Origin: Deltaproteobacteria bacterium UBA5756
GTDB taxonomy: Bacteria > Desulfobacterota > Syntrophorhabdia > Syntrophorhabdales > Syntrophorhabdaceae
Assembly: GCA_002418985.1 (NCBI GenBank)
Contig: DIFE01000022.1
Coordinates: 1 to 39,458, forward strand
Direction of reading: 5' to 3'
DNA: 39,458 bases
The translations under genes and the position numbers were made by a program. The notes below the pieces were generated by a model. It worked only from the letters and a program-made list of their open reading frames with translations, was not told where the DNA came from and searched no databases. This document shows positions 15,314-23,231 of this stretch, piece after piece. Each line of letters begins with the position of its first letter. Position 1 is the first letter of the stretch.

Positions 15314-16942
15314 CTATCCCAATATCTCCTTCAGGTCCGCGTCCGGCGTCGTGATGGGTTTTATGTTGTATTTCTCCACGAGGACGTTGAGGATGTTGGG
15401 GGTGATAAAAGCCGGCAATGTCGGCCCGAGACGCATGTTTTTGATGCCAAGATACAGAAGGGTCAGCAATATCGCCACGGCCTTCTGTTCGTACCAGGAC
15501 AGCACGAGCGAAAGCGGCAGTTCGTTGACGCCGACGTTGAAGGCCTTCGCCAGCGCGACGGCTATCTGAATGGCGGAGTAGGCGTCGTTGCACTGCCCGA
15601 CGTCGAGCAGTCGGGGAATGCCGCCGATATCGCCGAGTTGTTTATCGAAGAACCGGAATTTGCCGCAGGCGAGGGTAAGGACGACACAATCGGCGGGCAC
15701 CTTCTCAACAAACTCGGTGTAGTAATTTCTGCCCGGTTTTGCACCGTCACAACCTGCGACGAGGAAGAAATGCCGTATCTTGCCGGCCTTGACCGCCTCA
15801 ATGACCTTGTCAGCCACGCTCATGATGGCGTTGCGGGCAAAACCGACCATGACAGATTGTCCGTTGCTGTCGGCACTGAAACCCGGCAGTGCGAGGGCCC
15901 TGTCGATCGCAGGCGCGAAATCACCGTTGGCGACGTGGGTAACCCCCGGCCAGGCGACGGGTCCCGTAGTGAATATATTCGCCGAGTATGACCCGAGCGG
16001 TTTCTGTATACAGTTGGTGGTCATGACGATGGATCCGGGGAAGTCGGCGAATTCCTTGTGCTGGTTCTGCCAGGCCGTCCCGTAATGACCGTAGAAATGG
16101 GCGTATTTTTTGAGGTTCGGGTATCCATGGCAGGGCAGCATCTCGCCGTGGGTGTAGACATAGATCCCCTTTCCTTCCGTCTGCTTCAGGATTTCTTCGA
16201 GGTCCTTGAGGTCGTGGCCCGAGACCAGGATGGCCTTTCCTTTTTTTGCGCCCAGAGGAACCTTTGTCGGAACGGGATGACCGTATGTTCCCGTATTGGC
16301 CGCATCAAGGAGTTCCATGGCCTTGAGATTGATCTCACCGCACTTGAGAACGAGACCGAGCCAGTCATTAAGCCCGAGCCTGTTCTCCAGGACCTCACTC
16401 AGGGTCTCATAGATGAAGGTATAGACCGCCTCATCCTCCTTGCCGAGCAGGGCGGCATGATAAGCATACGAGGCTACCCCTCTGAGACCGAAGATAGCGG
16501 TGTGCATGAGGGACGTGATGTCCGGGTCTTCGTTTTTCACCACCTGAAAACTCACGGCTTCCCCCTGTTTCACCAGACCAGCTGTGGTCGCGTCAGGTTT
16601 CGTCGGCGCTTTGCCGCCGGGAAGGCTTGTGTTTCCCCCCTTTGACGCGATCTTCCCGATAAGACTGTCACGCTCGGCTGCGACGCGCCCTATCAGTATC
16701 TTCAGACGCTCGGGGTCGAAATCGACGTTGGTCAAGGTGTGAAAAAGGGCCTCAGCCGCAAGTATATTCATCTCCTTTCCCGTGAACCCATACTTCACTG
16801 CCTCTTTCGCAAAAAAAGACAATTCCGCCGTAACATAAACCAGCAGATCCTGAAGAGCCGCCACGTCAGGCTGTTTGCCGCAAACCCCTATGTTGGTGCA
16901 TCCTTCTCCTTTTGCTGTCTGTTCACACTGATAACAAAACAT
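15314..16942 (-). CDS. hcp: Hybrid cluster protein (prismane), class I
   Basis: The 542-residue protein reads MFCYQCEQTAKGEGC at its N-terminus: Cys3, Cys6, Cys15 and Cys21 form CX2CX8CX5C, the class I spacing of anaerobes, binding the [4Fe-4S] cluster. The C-terminal half carries hybrid-cluster residues, with VSGHDLKDLEEILKQTEGKG, the His/Glu-rich EMLPCHGYPNLKKYAHFYGH and the Cys-containing FFLVAGCDGAKPGRNYYTEF. Hcp is a nitric oxide reductase and S-nitrosylase in nitrosative stress. AAGGAGG lies before the ATG. A Crp/Fnr-type palindrome sits at -41 to the likely start point, so nitrosative control by an HcpR-like regulator is likely. The next gene downstream encodes its ferredoxin. Confidence 0.95.
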   Translation of the reverse strand: MFCYQCEQTAKGEGCTNIGVCGKQPDVAALQDLLVYVTAELSFFAKEAVKYGFTGKEMNILAAEALFHTLTNVDFDPERLKILIGRVAAERDSLIGKIASKGGNTSLPGGKAPTKPDATTAGLVKQGEAVSFQVVKNEDPDITSLMHTAIFGLRGVASYAYHAALLGKEDEAVYTFIYETLSEVLENRLGLNDWLGLVLKCGEINLKAMELLDAANTGTYGHPVPTKVPLGAKKGKAILVSGHDLKDLEEILKQTEGKGIYVYTHGEMLPCHGYPNLKKYAHFYGHYGTAWQNQHKEFADFPGSIVMTTNCIQKPLGSYSANIFTTGPVAWPGVTHVANGDFAPAIDRALALPGFSADSNGQSVMVGFARNAIMSVADKVIEAVKAGKIRHFFLVAGCDGAKPGRNYYTEFVEKVPADCVVLTLACGKFRFFDKQLGDIGGIPRLLDVGQCNDAYSAIQIAVALAKAFNVGVNELPLSLVLSWYEQKAVAILLTLLYLGIKNMRLGPTLPAFITPNILNVLVEKYNIKPITTPDADLKEILG

Positions 16943-16986
16943 ATGCCCCTCCTTATTGTTAGTTGACGTTCAATTGCATAAAGAAA

Positions 16987-16992
16987 GTATAA
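16987..16992 (-). promoter_or_regulatory. -10 box of the hcp promoter
   Basis: TATACT on the minus strand, about 40 nt upstream of the hcp ATG. There is no recognisable -35 hexamer; the activator palindrome at 17014-17027 takes its place. Confidence 0.55.
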
Positions 16993-17013
16993 TGCATGGA
17001 AAGAAAAGTACTT

Positions 17014-17027
17014 TGACTTAGGTCAAG
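17014..17027 (-). promoter_or_regulatory. Crp/Fnr-type (HcpR-like) operator upstream of hcp
   Basis: TTGACTTAGGTCAA is a near-perfect inverted repeat (TTGAC, 4 nt, GTCAA). HcpR, the Crp/Fnr-family regulator of hcp in sulfate reducers and relatives, uses sites of this type. The centre (17020.5) is about 40-41 nt upstream of the start point predicted from the TATACT box, the canonical class II activator position. Confidence 0.65.
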
Positions 17028-17123
17028 AAGAGGGGGAATAGGTAATGGGGAAAGACTTTAAGAGGGGGCAATGAGAAAGGAAGAGAGGTAATGAAACAAA
17101 AAGGGTTACAGGTGAAAGTCTCT

Positions 17124-17155
17124 ACCCATAACCCATAACCTATTACCCATTACCC
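17124..17155. repeat. Heptamer repeat track (ACCCATA type)
   Basis: Units are ACCCATA, ACCCATA, ACCTATT, ACCCATT, ACCC, immediately downstream of the leftward rpoZ gene. On the other strand this is the GGTAATG/GGTTATG type also found at 39318-39341. Confidence 0.85.
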
Positions 17156-17157
17156 GC

Positions 17158-17180
17158 GTTTACGCCGCTACGGCGTAAAC
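17158..17180 (-). terminator. Strong hairpin spanning the rpoZ stop codon
   Basis: Arms GTTTACGCCG (17158-17167) and CGGCGTAAAC (17171-17180) pair perfectly with a 3-nt loop that contains part of the stop codon (17168-17170). No T-run follows, so it may be an mRNA 3'-end stabiliser or a weak terminator of the operon rather than a classic terminator. Confidence 0.5.
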
Positions 17181-17410
17181 GTCGACAGCTGGTAGGGTGT
17201 TTCCTTTTCTTCTATCGAAGAATCTTTCTTTTCGAAGTAGATAAGTTTCTCTGCAATTTCCCGGAGCGACGTTACGATTTCCCTGTTGGATGATTTGGTC
17301 AGGGGTTTTGCGCCTTTGATGAGCTGTTTTGAGCGGCGCGCCGCGAGATGGACGAGCTCGAAACGGTTTTCCACCAGTTCCATGCAATCTTCAACAGTTA
17401 TTCTTGCCAT
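17168..17410 (-). CDS. rpoZ: RNA polymerase omega subunit
   Basis: The 80-residue protein opens MARITVEDCMELVENRFELV, followed by the conserved AARRSKQLIKGAKPL (residues 23-37) and NREIVTSLREIA, the standard omega core that helps fold the beta-prime subunit. A good AAGGAG ribosome site lies 8 nt before the ATG. It overlaps the end of gmk by 20 nt, the usual gene order in proteobacteria (gmk-rpoZ). It is the last gene of the leftward operon and its stop lies inside a hairpin. Confidence 0.93.
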   Translation of the reverse strand: MARITVEDCMELVENRFELVHLAARRSKQLIKGAKPLTKSSNREIVTSLREIAEKLIYFEKKDSSIEEKETPYQLSTFTP

Positions 17411-17975
17411 TGCCTTGTCTCCTTATATCGTCGATCGCTTGCTGGAACGTTCTGTATGCCCCGCCAAGATCGTCGTTCACGATAGTATAGCCGAATTGTC
17501 CTTTTCTTGCAATTTCTTCTTCCACGCGTTTCATCCGCGTCTCGATCTCCTTTTCTCCGCGCAGCGAAAGCCGGTTGACGAGTTCCGCGACGGAGGGGGG
17601 CTCGATGAAGATGAGCCGCGCGGCCGGACATTGCCTTTTGATGCTGAGCGCGCCCTTGACGTCTATATCCAGCATGATGTCTTTGCCCGTCTCAAGGATT
17701 GCCAGGATTTCCGCGCGCGGGGTCCCGTAAAGATTTCCGTGGACCTTTTCCCATTCCAGAAAATCTCCTTTCGCAATCATGGCCTCAAAGGTAGTCTCAT
17801 CCACGAAATGGTAATCCTTTCCATCCTGCTCGTGCTGGCGTCTTTGCCGTGTTGTGTAGGAGACGGAGAAGGCGCTTTCGGCGTCTTCCCTCAGGAAACG
17901 GTCGATGAGCGTTGATTTGCCTGCCCCGGACGGACCGGAGACGACGATAAGGACTCCTTTTCGCCGGTTATCCAT
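17391..17975 (-). CDS. gmk: Guanylate kinase
   Basis: A 194-residue protein with P-loop GPSGAGKST at residues 14-22, the GMP-binding SVSYTTRQRRQHEQDGKDYHF block (about 38-58), and GDFLEWEKVHGNLYGTP near 69-85, all standard for Gmk. It phosphorylates GMP to GDP with ATP, feeding nucleotide and (p)ppGpp pools. It lies between yicC and rpoZ; no DUF370/remA gene separates it from yicC, unlike some relatives. Full length and all catalytic residues present. Confidence 0.96.
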   Translation of the reverse strand: MDNRRKGVLIVVSGPSGAGKSTLIDRFLREDAESAFSVSYTTRQRRQHEQDGKDYHFVDETTFEAMIAKGDFLEWEKVHGNLYGTPRAEILAILETGKDIMLDIDVKGALSIKRQCPAARLIFIEPPSVAELVNRLSLRGEKEIETRMKRVEEEIARKGQFGYTIVNDDLGGAYRTFQQAIDDIRRQGNGKNNC

Positions 17976-18034
17976 GAGTGACCCCGAGGTGCGACGGCCC
18001 TGCTATCGACTCCCGAGAGACGGCCGGGGTCGGG

Positions 18035-18904
18035 TCATTCGACATTCTGCACCTGCTCGCGCATCTTTTCTATCTCCACCTTGATTCTGATGACCCGTTC
18101 GTTGATGTAGAGATCGTTGGATTTGCTCCCGATCGTATTTGTTTCCCGCACCATCTCCTGAATTACGAAGTCGAGTTTTCTTCCGATGGGTTCCGTTGAT
18201 GAGAGGGTGGCGCGAAAGTTATCCAGATGGCCCGCGAGGCGCACGATCTCTTCCGATATGTCGAGCCGTTCCATGAAGATAGCTATCTCCTGCAGGATAC
18301 GGGTCTCGTCTACAGCGATGGACTGTGTCACCTCCGCGATCTTTCCGCGCAGCTTCTCCTCGTGTGCCTTGATCACAGCGGGCCAGCCCTTCTCTATCTC
18401 GGAAAGGTTGACGACTATCGTTTCCACCCGACCGTTGAGGTCGTCCCTGATATACTCGCCTTCTCTGGCGCGTTCTTCATTGAGGAGGACGAACAGGTTG
18501 GTGGATGTTTCCGTCAGGATTTCCTCGGACAGGCTGTTGTTTTCCTCGTACACGAACACGTCTTTCAGGGAGAAGACATTATCTATCGTCAGGTCTCCTT
18601 TGACGCCGTAGTGTTCCTTCAGGTTTTTGACCATCGCGGCGTACTGCCTGACGATACTCTCATTGACCCTTGGTACGGTCATCTCGTCGACAGTCTTCTC
18701 CCATTTGATGGTTATGTCCACCTTTCCCCTTTTTATGTGGCGCTTGATGAGTTCTCTGAGCTTCTGTTCCGACCCATAGTCGGCCCTCGGAAGCCTGATG
18801 TTCATTTCGAGATAGCGGCTGTTGAGGCTTCGTGCTTCACTGCTGATTTTACCTTCGGGGAATTCCTTTTCGATCTTTGCGAATCCTGTCATGCTTTTGG
18901 GCAT
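18035..18904 (-). CDS. yicC: YicC-family endoribonuclease
   Basis: The 289-residue protein begins PKSMTGFAK, the hallmark of YicC, with the SSEARSLNSRYLEMNIRLP block following at about residues 21-39. The C-terminal DUF1732 part (FVIQEMVRETNTIGSKSNDL near 255-274) is the conserved end. YicC proteins are recently described RNases involved in RNA turnover and genome stability. An AAGGTGG ribosome site precedes the ATG. It lies upstream of gmk in the usual order. Confidence 0.93.
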   Translation of the reverse strand: MPKSMTGFAKIEKEFPEGKISSEARSLNSRYLEMNIRLPRADYGSEQKLRELIKRHIKRGKVDITIKWEKTVDEMTVPRVNESIVRQYAAMVKNLKEHYGVKGDLTIDNVFSLKDVFVYEENNSLSEEILTETSTNLFVLLNEERAREGEYIRDDLNGRVETIVVNLSEIEKGWPAVIKAHEEKLRGKIAEVTQSIAVDETRILQEIAIFMERLDISEEIVRLAGHLDNFRATLSSTEPIGRKLDFVIQEMVRETNTIGSKSNDLYINERVIRIKVEIEKMREQVQNVE

Positions 18905-18913
18905 AGTCCACCT

Positions 18914-19462
18914 TCATACGTGTGCGCCCGTCCGTCCGATGTTTCTCAGAGACTGTCTGCACAGTTCCCTCCACCGGTTGAAAAGCGCTGTAGTTTGCGG
19001 TTCGGCGTAATCGGGGTACGTCCACTGCAGAGCGCGGTACGACCCGCTGTTGAACATGAGTGTGAGGTCGGCGTGTATCCCTTTCCCCAGATAGACCCTA
19101 TGCGCGTATCCCTTTGTGGTTGCGAGTATAACATGTTCGAGAGCGATATATCCAGAGTCAATGTTTACGATCCTGTTGCCGCCTCCGGCAGAGAGTTCTT
19201 CTATCCCGTTGGTGGCCCTTTTGATATCGGGGAGCACTGCGCGGTCGAAAAGGGGGGCAAAGAGAACGAAGAAACGCCGAAGGCCTTCCCCCATTTCTTT
19301 GTCGTAGTAACTGGTGTGGGTGAAGACAGCCGGCTCGGTTTGTTCCTCGATGGGACCGATAGCTGCGCACAGGCGGGAGAGCACATCCTGGAGATCCACG
19401 TCATCATGAAAGATGATGCTCGCAAAGAGCTTCACCTGCTGGGGCTGTCTGATTTTTCCCAT
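18914..19462 (-). CDS. DUF4416 family protein
   Basis: The 182-residue protein matches DUF4416 by its opening (QPQQVKLFASIIFHDD) and by the blocks FTHTSYYDKEMGEGLRRFFV near 46-65, NIDSGYIALEHVILATTKGY near 99-118 and GSYRALQWTYPDYA near 141-154. The family is common in deltaproteobacteria and has no proven function. It overlaps the end of tlyA by 31 nt and precedes yicC by 9 nt, so it is translated as part of the operon; the constant neighbourhood with tlyA and yicC suggests a role in RNA metabolism (inference). Confidence 0.88.
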   Translation of the reverse strand: MGKIRQPQQVKLFASIIFHDDVDLQDVLSRLCAAIGPIEEQTEPAVFTHTSYYDKEMGEGLRRFFVLFAPLFDRAVLPDIKRATNGIEELSAGGGNRIVNIDSGYIALEHVILATTKGYAHRVYLGKGIHADLTLMFNSGSYRALQWTYPDYAEPQTTALFNRWRELCRQSLRNIGRTGAHV

Positions 19463-20181
19463 AGGATAAAATATTCCCTGTTCTTTCTTTCCTTCTCCCT
19501 TGGCGCCTCCACGGTTTGCACCGGTCTTACGCCGAGGGTTTCCCCGAATCCCCTGATGTCCGAGAGGACCTCCTCAATTTTTTCCCTGTCCTTTACGATG
19601 CCACCCTTGCCGACGTTGTATCGCCCGACCTCAAACTGCGGCTTCACCAGCGAAATGATGTGGCCCCTTTGCCCCAGCAAACCAACGGCCGCGGGCAGGA
19701 CTTTCTTCAAGGAGATGAATGATACATCCACGGTAATGATATCGACCGTCTCGCCGATGTCCTCGAGGGTCATGTAGCGGGCGTTGAAGTTTTCCTTGAG
19801 GATGATCCGCCTGTCGCCGCGGAGTTTTTCGTGGAACTGATGGGTGCCGGAATCGACGGCGTGTACTTTTTGCACTCCTTCCTGCAGGAGGCAATCGGTA
19901 AAACCGCCCGTGGAGGAACCTATGTCGAGGGCTGTTTTGCCGCTGACGGAAATGCCGAATGCATCAAGGGCGGCCTTGAGTTTGACGCCGCCGAAACTCA
20001 CGTAGGGAATGGGATTTCCACGAACCTCGAGACAGACCGTATCATCGACCTTGCTGTCCGCCTTCAAAACCCGCTGGCCGCCGCAATAGACCTCTCCGGC
20101 CATGACGAGCACCCGTGCCTTCTCCCGCGACGGCGCGAGCCCCCTCCTGGCGAGGAGTGTGTCTATTCTTTCTTTAGCCAC
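19432..20181 (-). CDS. tlyA: TlyA-family rRNA 2'-O-methyltransferase
   Basis: The 249-residue protein starts with GTG (Met-Ala-Lys-Glu-Arg-Ile-Asp). Residues 3-60 are an S4 RNA-binding domain (RIDTLLARRGLAPSREKARV). The methyltransferase core has ALDIGSSTGGFTDCLLQ at 84-100 for SAM binding and a KPQFEVGRYNVGKGGIV block near 186-202. TlyA methylates ribose of 16S and 23S rRNA in actinobacteria; many proteobacterial homologues are annotated as hemolysin A. Overlaps dxs by 19 nt upstream and DUF4416 downstream. Confidence 0.9.
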   Translation of the reverse strand: MAKERIDTLLARRGLAPSREKARVLVMAGEVYCGGQRVLKADSKVDDTVCLEVRGNPIPYVSFGGVKLKAALDAFGISVSGKTALDIGSSTGGFTDCLLQEGVQKVHAVDSGTHQFHEKLRGDRRIILKENFNARYMTLEDIGETVDIITVDVSFISLKKVLPAAVGLLGQRGHIISLVKPQFEVGRYNVGKGGIVKDREKIEEVLSDIRGFGETLGVRPVQTVEAPREKERKNREYFILWEKSDSPSR

Positions 20182-22016
20182 GTCCTGATGGTCCTTACGA
20201 TACCATCCCGGTCCAGCTCCAGGGATTTTCGCAATGTTGCCTGGCTGCCGTGGGTGATGAAGGCATCCGGGATTCCGACTGATTTTAATGGGGTAGACAA
20301 TCCTGCCCTATTTAGTGCCTCTCCGACACCACTTCCAAACCCGCCAATAACGACATTTTCCTCAAGGGTGAGGATGCGGCGGGTTTTTGCGGCGACCTGT
20401 TTCAGGAGATCTTCATCCATGGGCTTTATGAACCGTCCATTGACGACGCCTGCCGAGATGCCGTCCTCAGCGAGAATTCCGACGGCTTCCATGGCCGTCG
20501 CGACCATGTTTCCACAGGCGATGATCGTGATGTCCCCGCCTTCCTGCAGTATCTCCCACGTCCCGAGAGGTATCTCGTGGAACTCCTCGTCGATGGGTAC
20601 TCCCAGGGCTTCACCGCGGGGATAGCGGATGGCGACGGGTTTTTCGTACCGGTAGCCGGAATAGAGCATCTGCCTGAGTTCGTTCTCATCTTTCGGCGCC
20701 ATGAGGACCATGTTGGGGATGTGGCGAAAAAAGGAAAGATCGTAGACGCCGTGATGGGTCGGCCCGTCCTGGCCGACTATTCCGCTCCTGTCCACCGCAA
20801 AGACCACGGGCAGATTCTGAAGGCACACGTCGAGAATGATCTGGTCGTAGGCCCTCTGCAGGAATGTCGAGTAGATTGCGACAAAGGGTTTGAGCCCGCC
20901 CAGGGCAAGGGCGGCACTGAAGGTGACACCGTGTTGTTCGGCGATGCCGATATCGTAGAACCTGTCGGGGAAGAGCTCGGAAAACTTGTCTAGTCCCGTG
21001 CCAAGCCCCATTGCCGCCGTGACGGCCACCACCCGTTCATCCATTTTCGCCAGATCGATAATGGTGTCCCCAAAGACGTCCGTGTAGGTCTTCTTGCCTT
21101 TTGACAGGGAATGCCCCGTGGTGAGTTCGAAGGTGGAGATGCCGTGGAAACGTTCCGGGTCGTCTTCCGCGTGGGTGTATCCCTTTCCCTTGCGGGTGAT
21201 GACATGGACCAGGAGCGGCCCCTTGAGCCTGCTCACGTTCCTGAATGTCTCGAGGAGATGTTCGATATTATGTCCGTCCACCGGGCCGACATAGGTAAAG
21301 CCCAGTTCCTCGAAGAGCATGCCCGGCCCGAAGATGCCCTTGACGGCCTCTTCGAGGTATCGTGCGGTTTTGTATATCGCCGGCCTGTTTTTCATCCGGG
21401 TTTTCAGCTCTTCCCGTATGTTGCTCATGAATTCGCCGGTCATGATGCGGTTGAGGTGTGATGCCAGGCCGCCGACGTTTTTTGAGATGGACATTTCATT
21501 ATCGTTGAGGACAACAATGATATCGCTGCGCAGATGGCCGGCATGGTTCAAGGCCTCAAAGGACATACCGCCCGTCAGCGAGCCGTCACCGATAACGGCA
21601 ATGATCTTCGCTGAAGAACCCATCTTCACCTTGCTTTCGGCGAGCCCCGTTGCGATGGAGATGGAATTGCTGGCATGGCCGGTGTCGAAGACATCATGGG
21701 GGCTTTCCGCCTTACAGGGGAAACCGGAGAGCCCTCCGTCCTGGCGGATAGTGTGGAAAGTATCACGACGGCCGGTCAGGATCTTGCAGGTGTAGCACTG
21801 ATGGCCGACATCCCAGATAATCCTGTCCTGGGGAGAATTGAATACATAATGGAGGGCGATGGTAAGTTCCACGGCGCCGAGGTTCGACGCGAGATGCCCG
21901 CCAGTTTTGGATATGATGTCGGTGATATACGGACGTATCTCTCCGGCAAGCTCGATGAGTTGCGACAACGACAGCTTTTTCAGGTCTTCGGGAGAATTGA
22001 TTGTTTCGAGGAGCAT
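20163..22016 (-). CDS. dxs: 1-deoxy-D-xylulose-5-phosphate synthase
   Basis: The 617-residue thiamine enzyme joins pyruvate and glyceraldehyde 3-phosphate, the first step of the MEP isoprenoid pathway. Visible are HLASNLGAVELTIALHYVF (residues 41-59), the substrate-side WDVGHQCY, the thiamine-diphosphate site GDGSLTGG at 143-150 with VVLNDNEMSIS after it, the catalytic glutamate block FYDIGIAEQHGVTFSA near 360, and DRSGIVGQDGPTHHG near 420. Length is normal. The start codon shares one base with the ispA stop (TAATG), so the two are coupled. Confidence 0.97.
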   Translation of the reverse strand: MLLETINSPEDLKKLSLSQLIELAGEIRPYITDIISKTGGHLASNLGAVELTIALHYVFNSPQDRIIWDVGHQCYTCKILTGRRDTFHTIRQDGGLSGFPCKAESPHDVFDTGHASNSISIATGLAESKVKMGSSAKIIAVIGDGSLTGGMSFEALNHAGHLRSDIIVVLNDNEMSISKNVGGLASHLNRIMTGEFMSNIREELKTRMKNRPAIYKTARYLEEAVKGIFGPGMLFEELGFTYVGPVDGHNIEHLLETFRNVSRLKGPLLVHVITRKGKGYTHAEDDPERFHGISTFELTTGHSLSKGKKTYTDVFGDTIIDLAKMDERVVAVTAAMGLGTGLDKFSELFPDRFYDIGIAEQHGVTFSAALALGGLKPFVAIYSTFLQRAYDQIILDVCLQNLPVVFAVDRSGIVGQDGPTHHGVYDLSFFRHIPNMVLMAPKDENELRQMLYSGYRYEKPVAIRYPRGEALGVPIDEEFHEIPLGTWEILQEGGDITIIACGNMVATAMEAVGILAEDGISAGVVNGRFIKPMDEDLLKQVAAKTRRILTLEENVVIGGFGSGVGEALNRAGLSTPLKSVGIPDAFITHGSQATLRKSLELDRDGIVRTIRTWLKKE

Positions 22017-22900
22017 TATGAAATCCTGTTGCCGACGAAGCGTGCTATGCCCTCAAGGACACGGCCGTTTTCTCCCAGGAATGCAACAGATTTGATTGTC
22101 TCATCGACGAGTTGTTCTAGTTTGTATTTGGAAGCGAGTATACCGTAGTGTTTCACGTAGGTCTGTTTGTTTTCATCTTTTTTCAGTTTTTTGCCGACCG
22201 TTTCCTCGTCGCCTTCGACGTCCAGGATATCATCCATGATCTGAAAGGCAAGCCCTATGGCATCGCCGTAACGGGAGAAGTTTTTCAGTTCCCTTGCCTT
22301 TGCACCGCCTGCTATCGCGCCGACCCTCACTGACGCGCGAAGCATGGCCGCGGTCTTATGGGAGTGAATGTAGTGGAGGATGTTCTTCGTTCCTTCCTTA
22401 TTTTCGTATAGTATGTCCATAACCTGACCGCCGACCATTCCTTCGGCCCCCGCGGCGTGGGCGATCTCGAAGACGAACTGCCTGGCTATCTTCGGGGTCA
22501 CCCTTTCCGAGAACCTCGGATCGCTGAGCACCCTGAATGCCTCAGTCAACAAGCCGTCACCTGCCATGATCGCCACGGCTTCCCCGAAGGCTTTGTGACA
22601 CGTGGGCCTGCCCCGGCGGGTATCGTCGTTGTCCACGCAGGGGAGGTCATCGTGGATGAGCGAATAGGTGTGGATCATTTCAAGGGTGCAGAAGCACGCC
22701 AGGAAATCATCGGCGCTCTTCCCTTTTGCCTCGCACGCCGCAATGGCAAGTATGGGACGGATCTTCTTCCCGTTGCTGAAAAGCATGTATTCCATGGCGT
22801 TTCGAAGGACGCCGGGGGTTGAGGTGAAGCTGGTGCAGATATCCCTGAGCATGTTCTCGACGATTATTTTCTTGTCATGGAGGTAGCTGGCCAGGTCCAC
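22016..22900 (-). CDS. ispA: Farnesyl/geranyl diphosphate synthase
   Basis: The 294-residue short-chain prenyl synthase starts at GTG (overlapping the xseB stop in TAGTG). The first aspartate-rich motif is DDLPCVDNDD at 84-93 with HDD just before; the second is DDILD at 223-227; GKKIRP (44-49) and the KTAAML helix region (182-187) complete the active site. It condenses IPP with DMAPP/GPP to give FPP for quinones and undecaprenyl carriers. It sits directly upstream of dxs, which supplies its substrates. Confidence 0.95.
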   Translation of the reverse strand: MDLASYLHDKKIIVENMLRDICTSFTSTPGVLRNAMEYMLFSNGKKIRPILAIAACEAKGKSADDFLACFCTLEMIHTYSLIHDDLPCVDNDDTRRGRPTCHKAFGEAVAIMAGDGLLTEAFRVLSDPRFSERVTPKIARQFVFEIAHAAGAEGMVGGQVMDILYENKEGTKNILHYIHSHKTAAMLRASVRVGAIAGGAKARELKNFSRYGDAIGLAFQIMDDILDVEGDEETVGKKLKKDENKQTYVKHYGILASKYKLEQLVDETIKSVAFLGENGRVLEGIARFVGNRIS

Positions 22901-23121
22901 TATTCGTCTTCCCCGGGGAAGGGCATCTTTTCCACGGCCCCGCCTTCTTTTTTGATCAGTATTTCCACTTTTTTTTCAGCCTCATCGAGCCGCTTTGAGA
23001 GTTCCTTTGTGAGTGCCAGCCCTTCCTTAAAAAGGCCAAGCGCCTCGTCAAGAGGTATCTTCCCTTCGTCAAGGGTCTTAACAATCTCTTCCAGTTTTTT
23101 TAACCCTTCTTCAAATTTCAT
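22900..23121 (-). CDS. xseB: Exonuclease VII small subunit
   Basis: A 73-residue protein with FEEGLKKLEEIVKTLDEGKI at residues 3-22 and LDEALGLFKEGLAL at 24-37, the constant helical hairpin of XseB. The large subunit gene xseA is not next to it here, though it is often upstream. Its last base is shared with the ispA start codon. No ribosome site is visible; the predicted start of transcription lies only a few nt before the ATG, so translation is probably leaderless. Confidence 0.93.
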   Translation of the reverse strand: MKFEEGLKKLEEIVKTLDEGKIPLDEALGLFKEGLALTKELSKRLDEAEKKVEILIKKEGGAVEKMPFPGEDE

Positions 23122-23131
23122 GGAAGTATTT

Positions 23132-23161
23132 ATTATAGAACTTTAACATTTGCTTTTGCAA
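23132..23161 (-). promoter_or_regulatory. Sigma-70 promoter of the xseB-rpoZ operon
   Basis: On the minus strand -35 TTGCAA (23156-23161) and -10 TATAAT (23132-23137) are separated by 18 bp. The expected start point is near 23125, about 4 nt from the xseB ATG at 23121. Confidence 0.65.
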
Positions 23162-23231
23162 GCATTGATTTGCCCGTGCCGGGCACCCTCGCACCTGTTC
23201 ACAAGACCCGCATGTGGAGTAGAATAGTTGT

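Noticed and set aside
18227..19777. A 516-codon rightward open frame opposite yicC, DUF4416 and tlyA
   Set aside because: It is antisense to three well-recognised genes, has no family resemblance and no ribosome site; long antisense frames are expected in GC-rich coding DNA.
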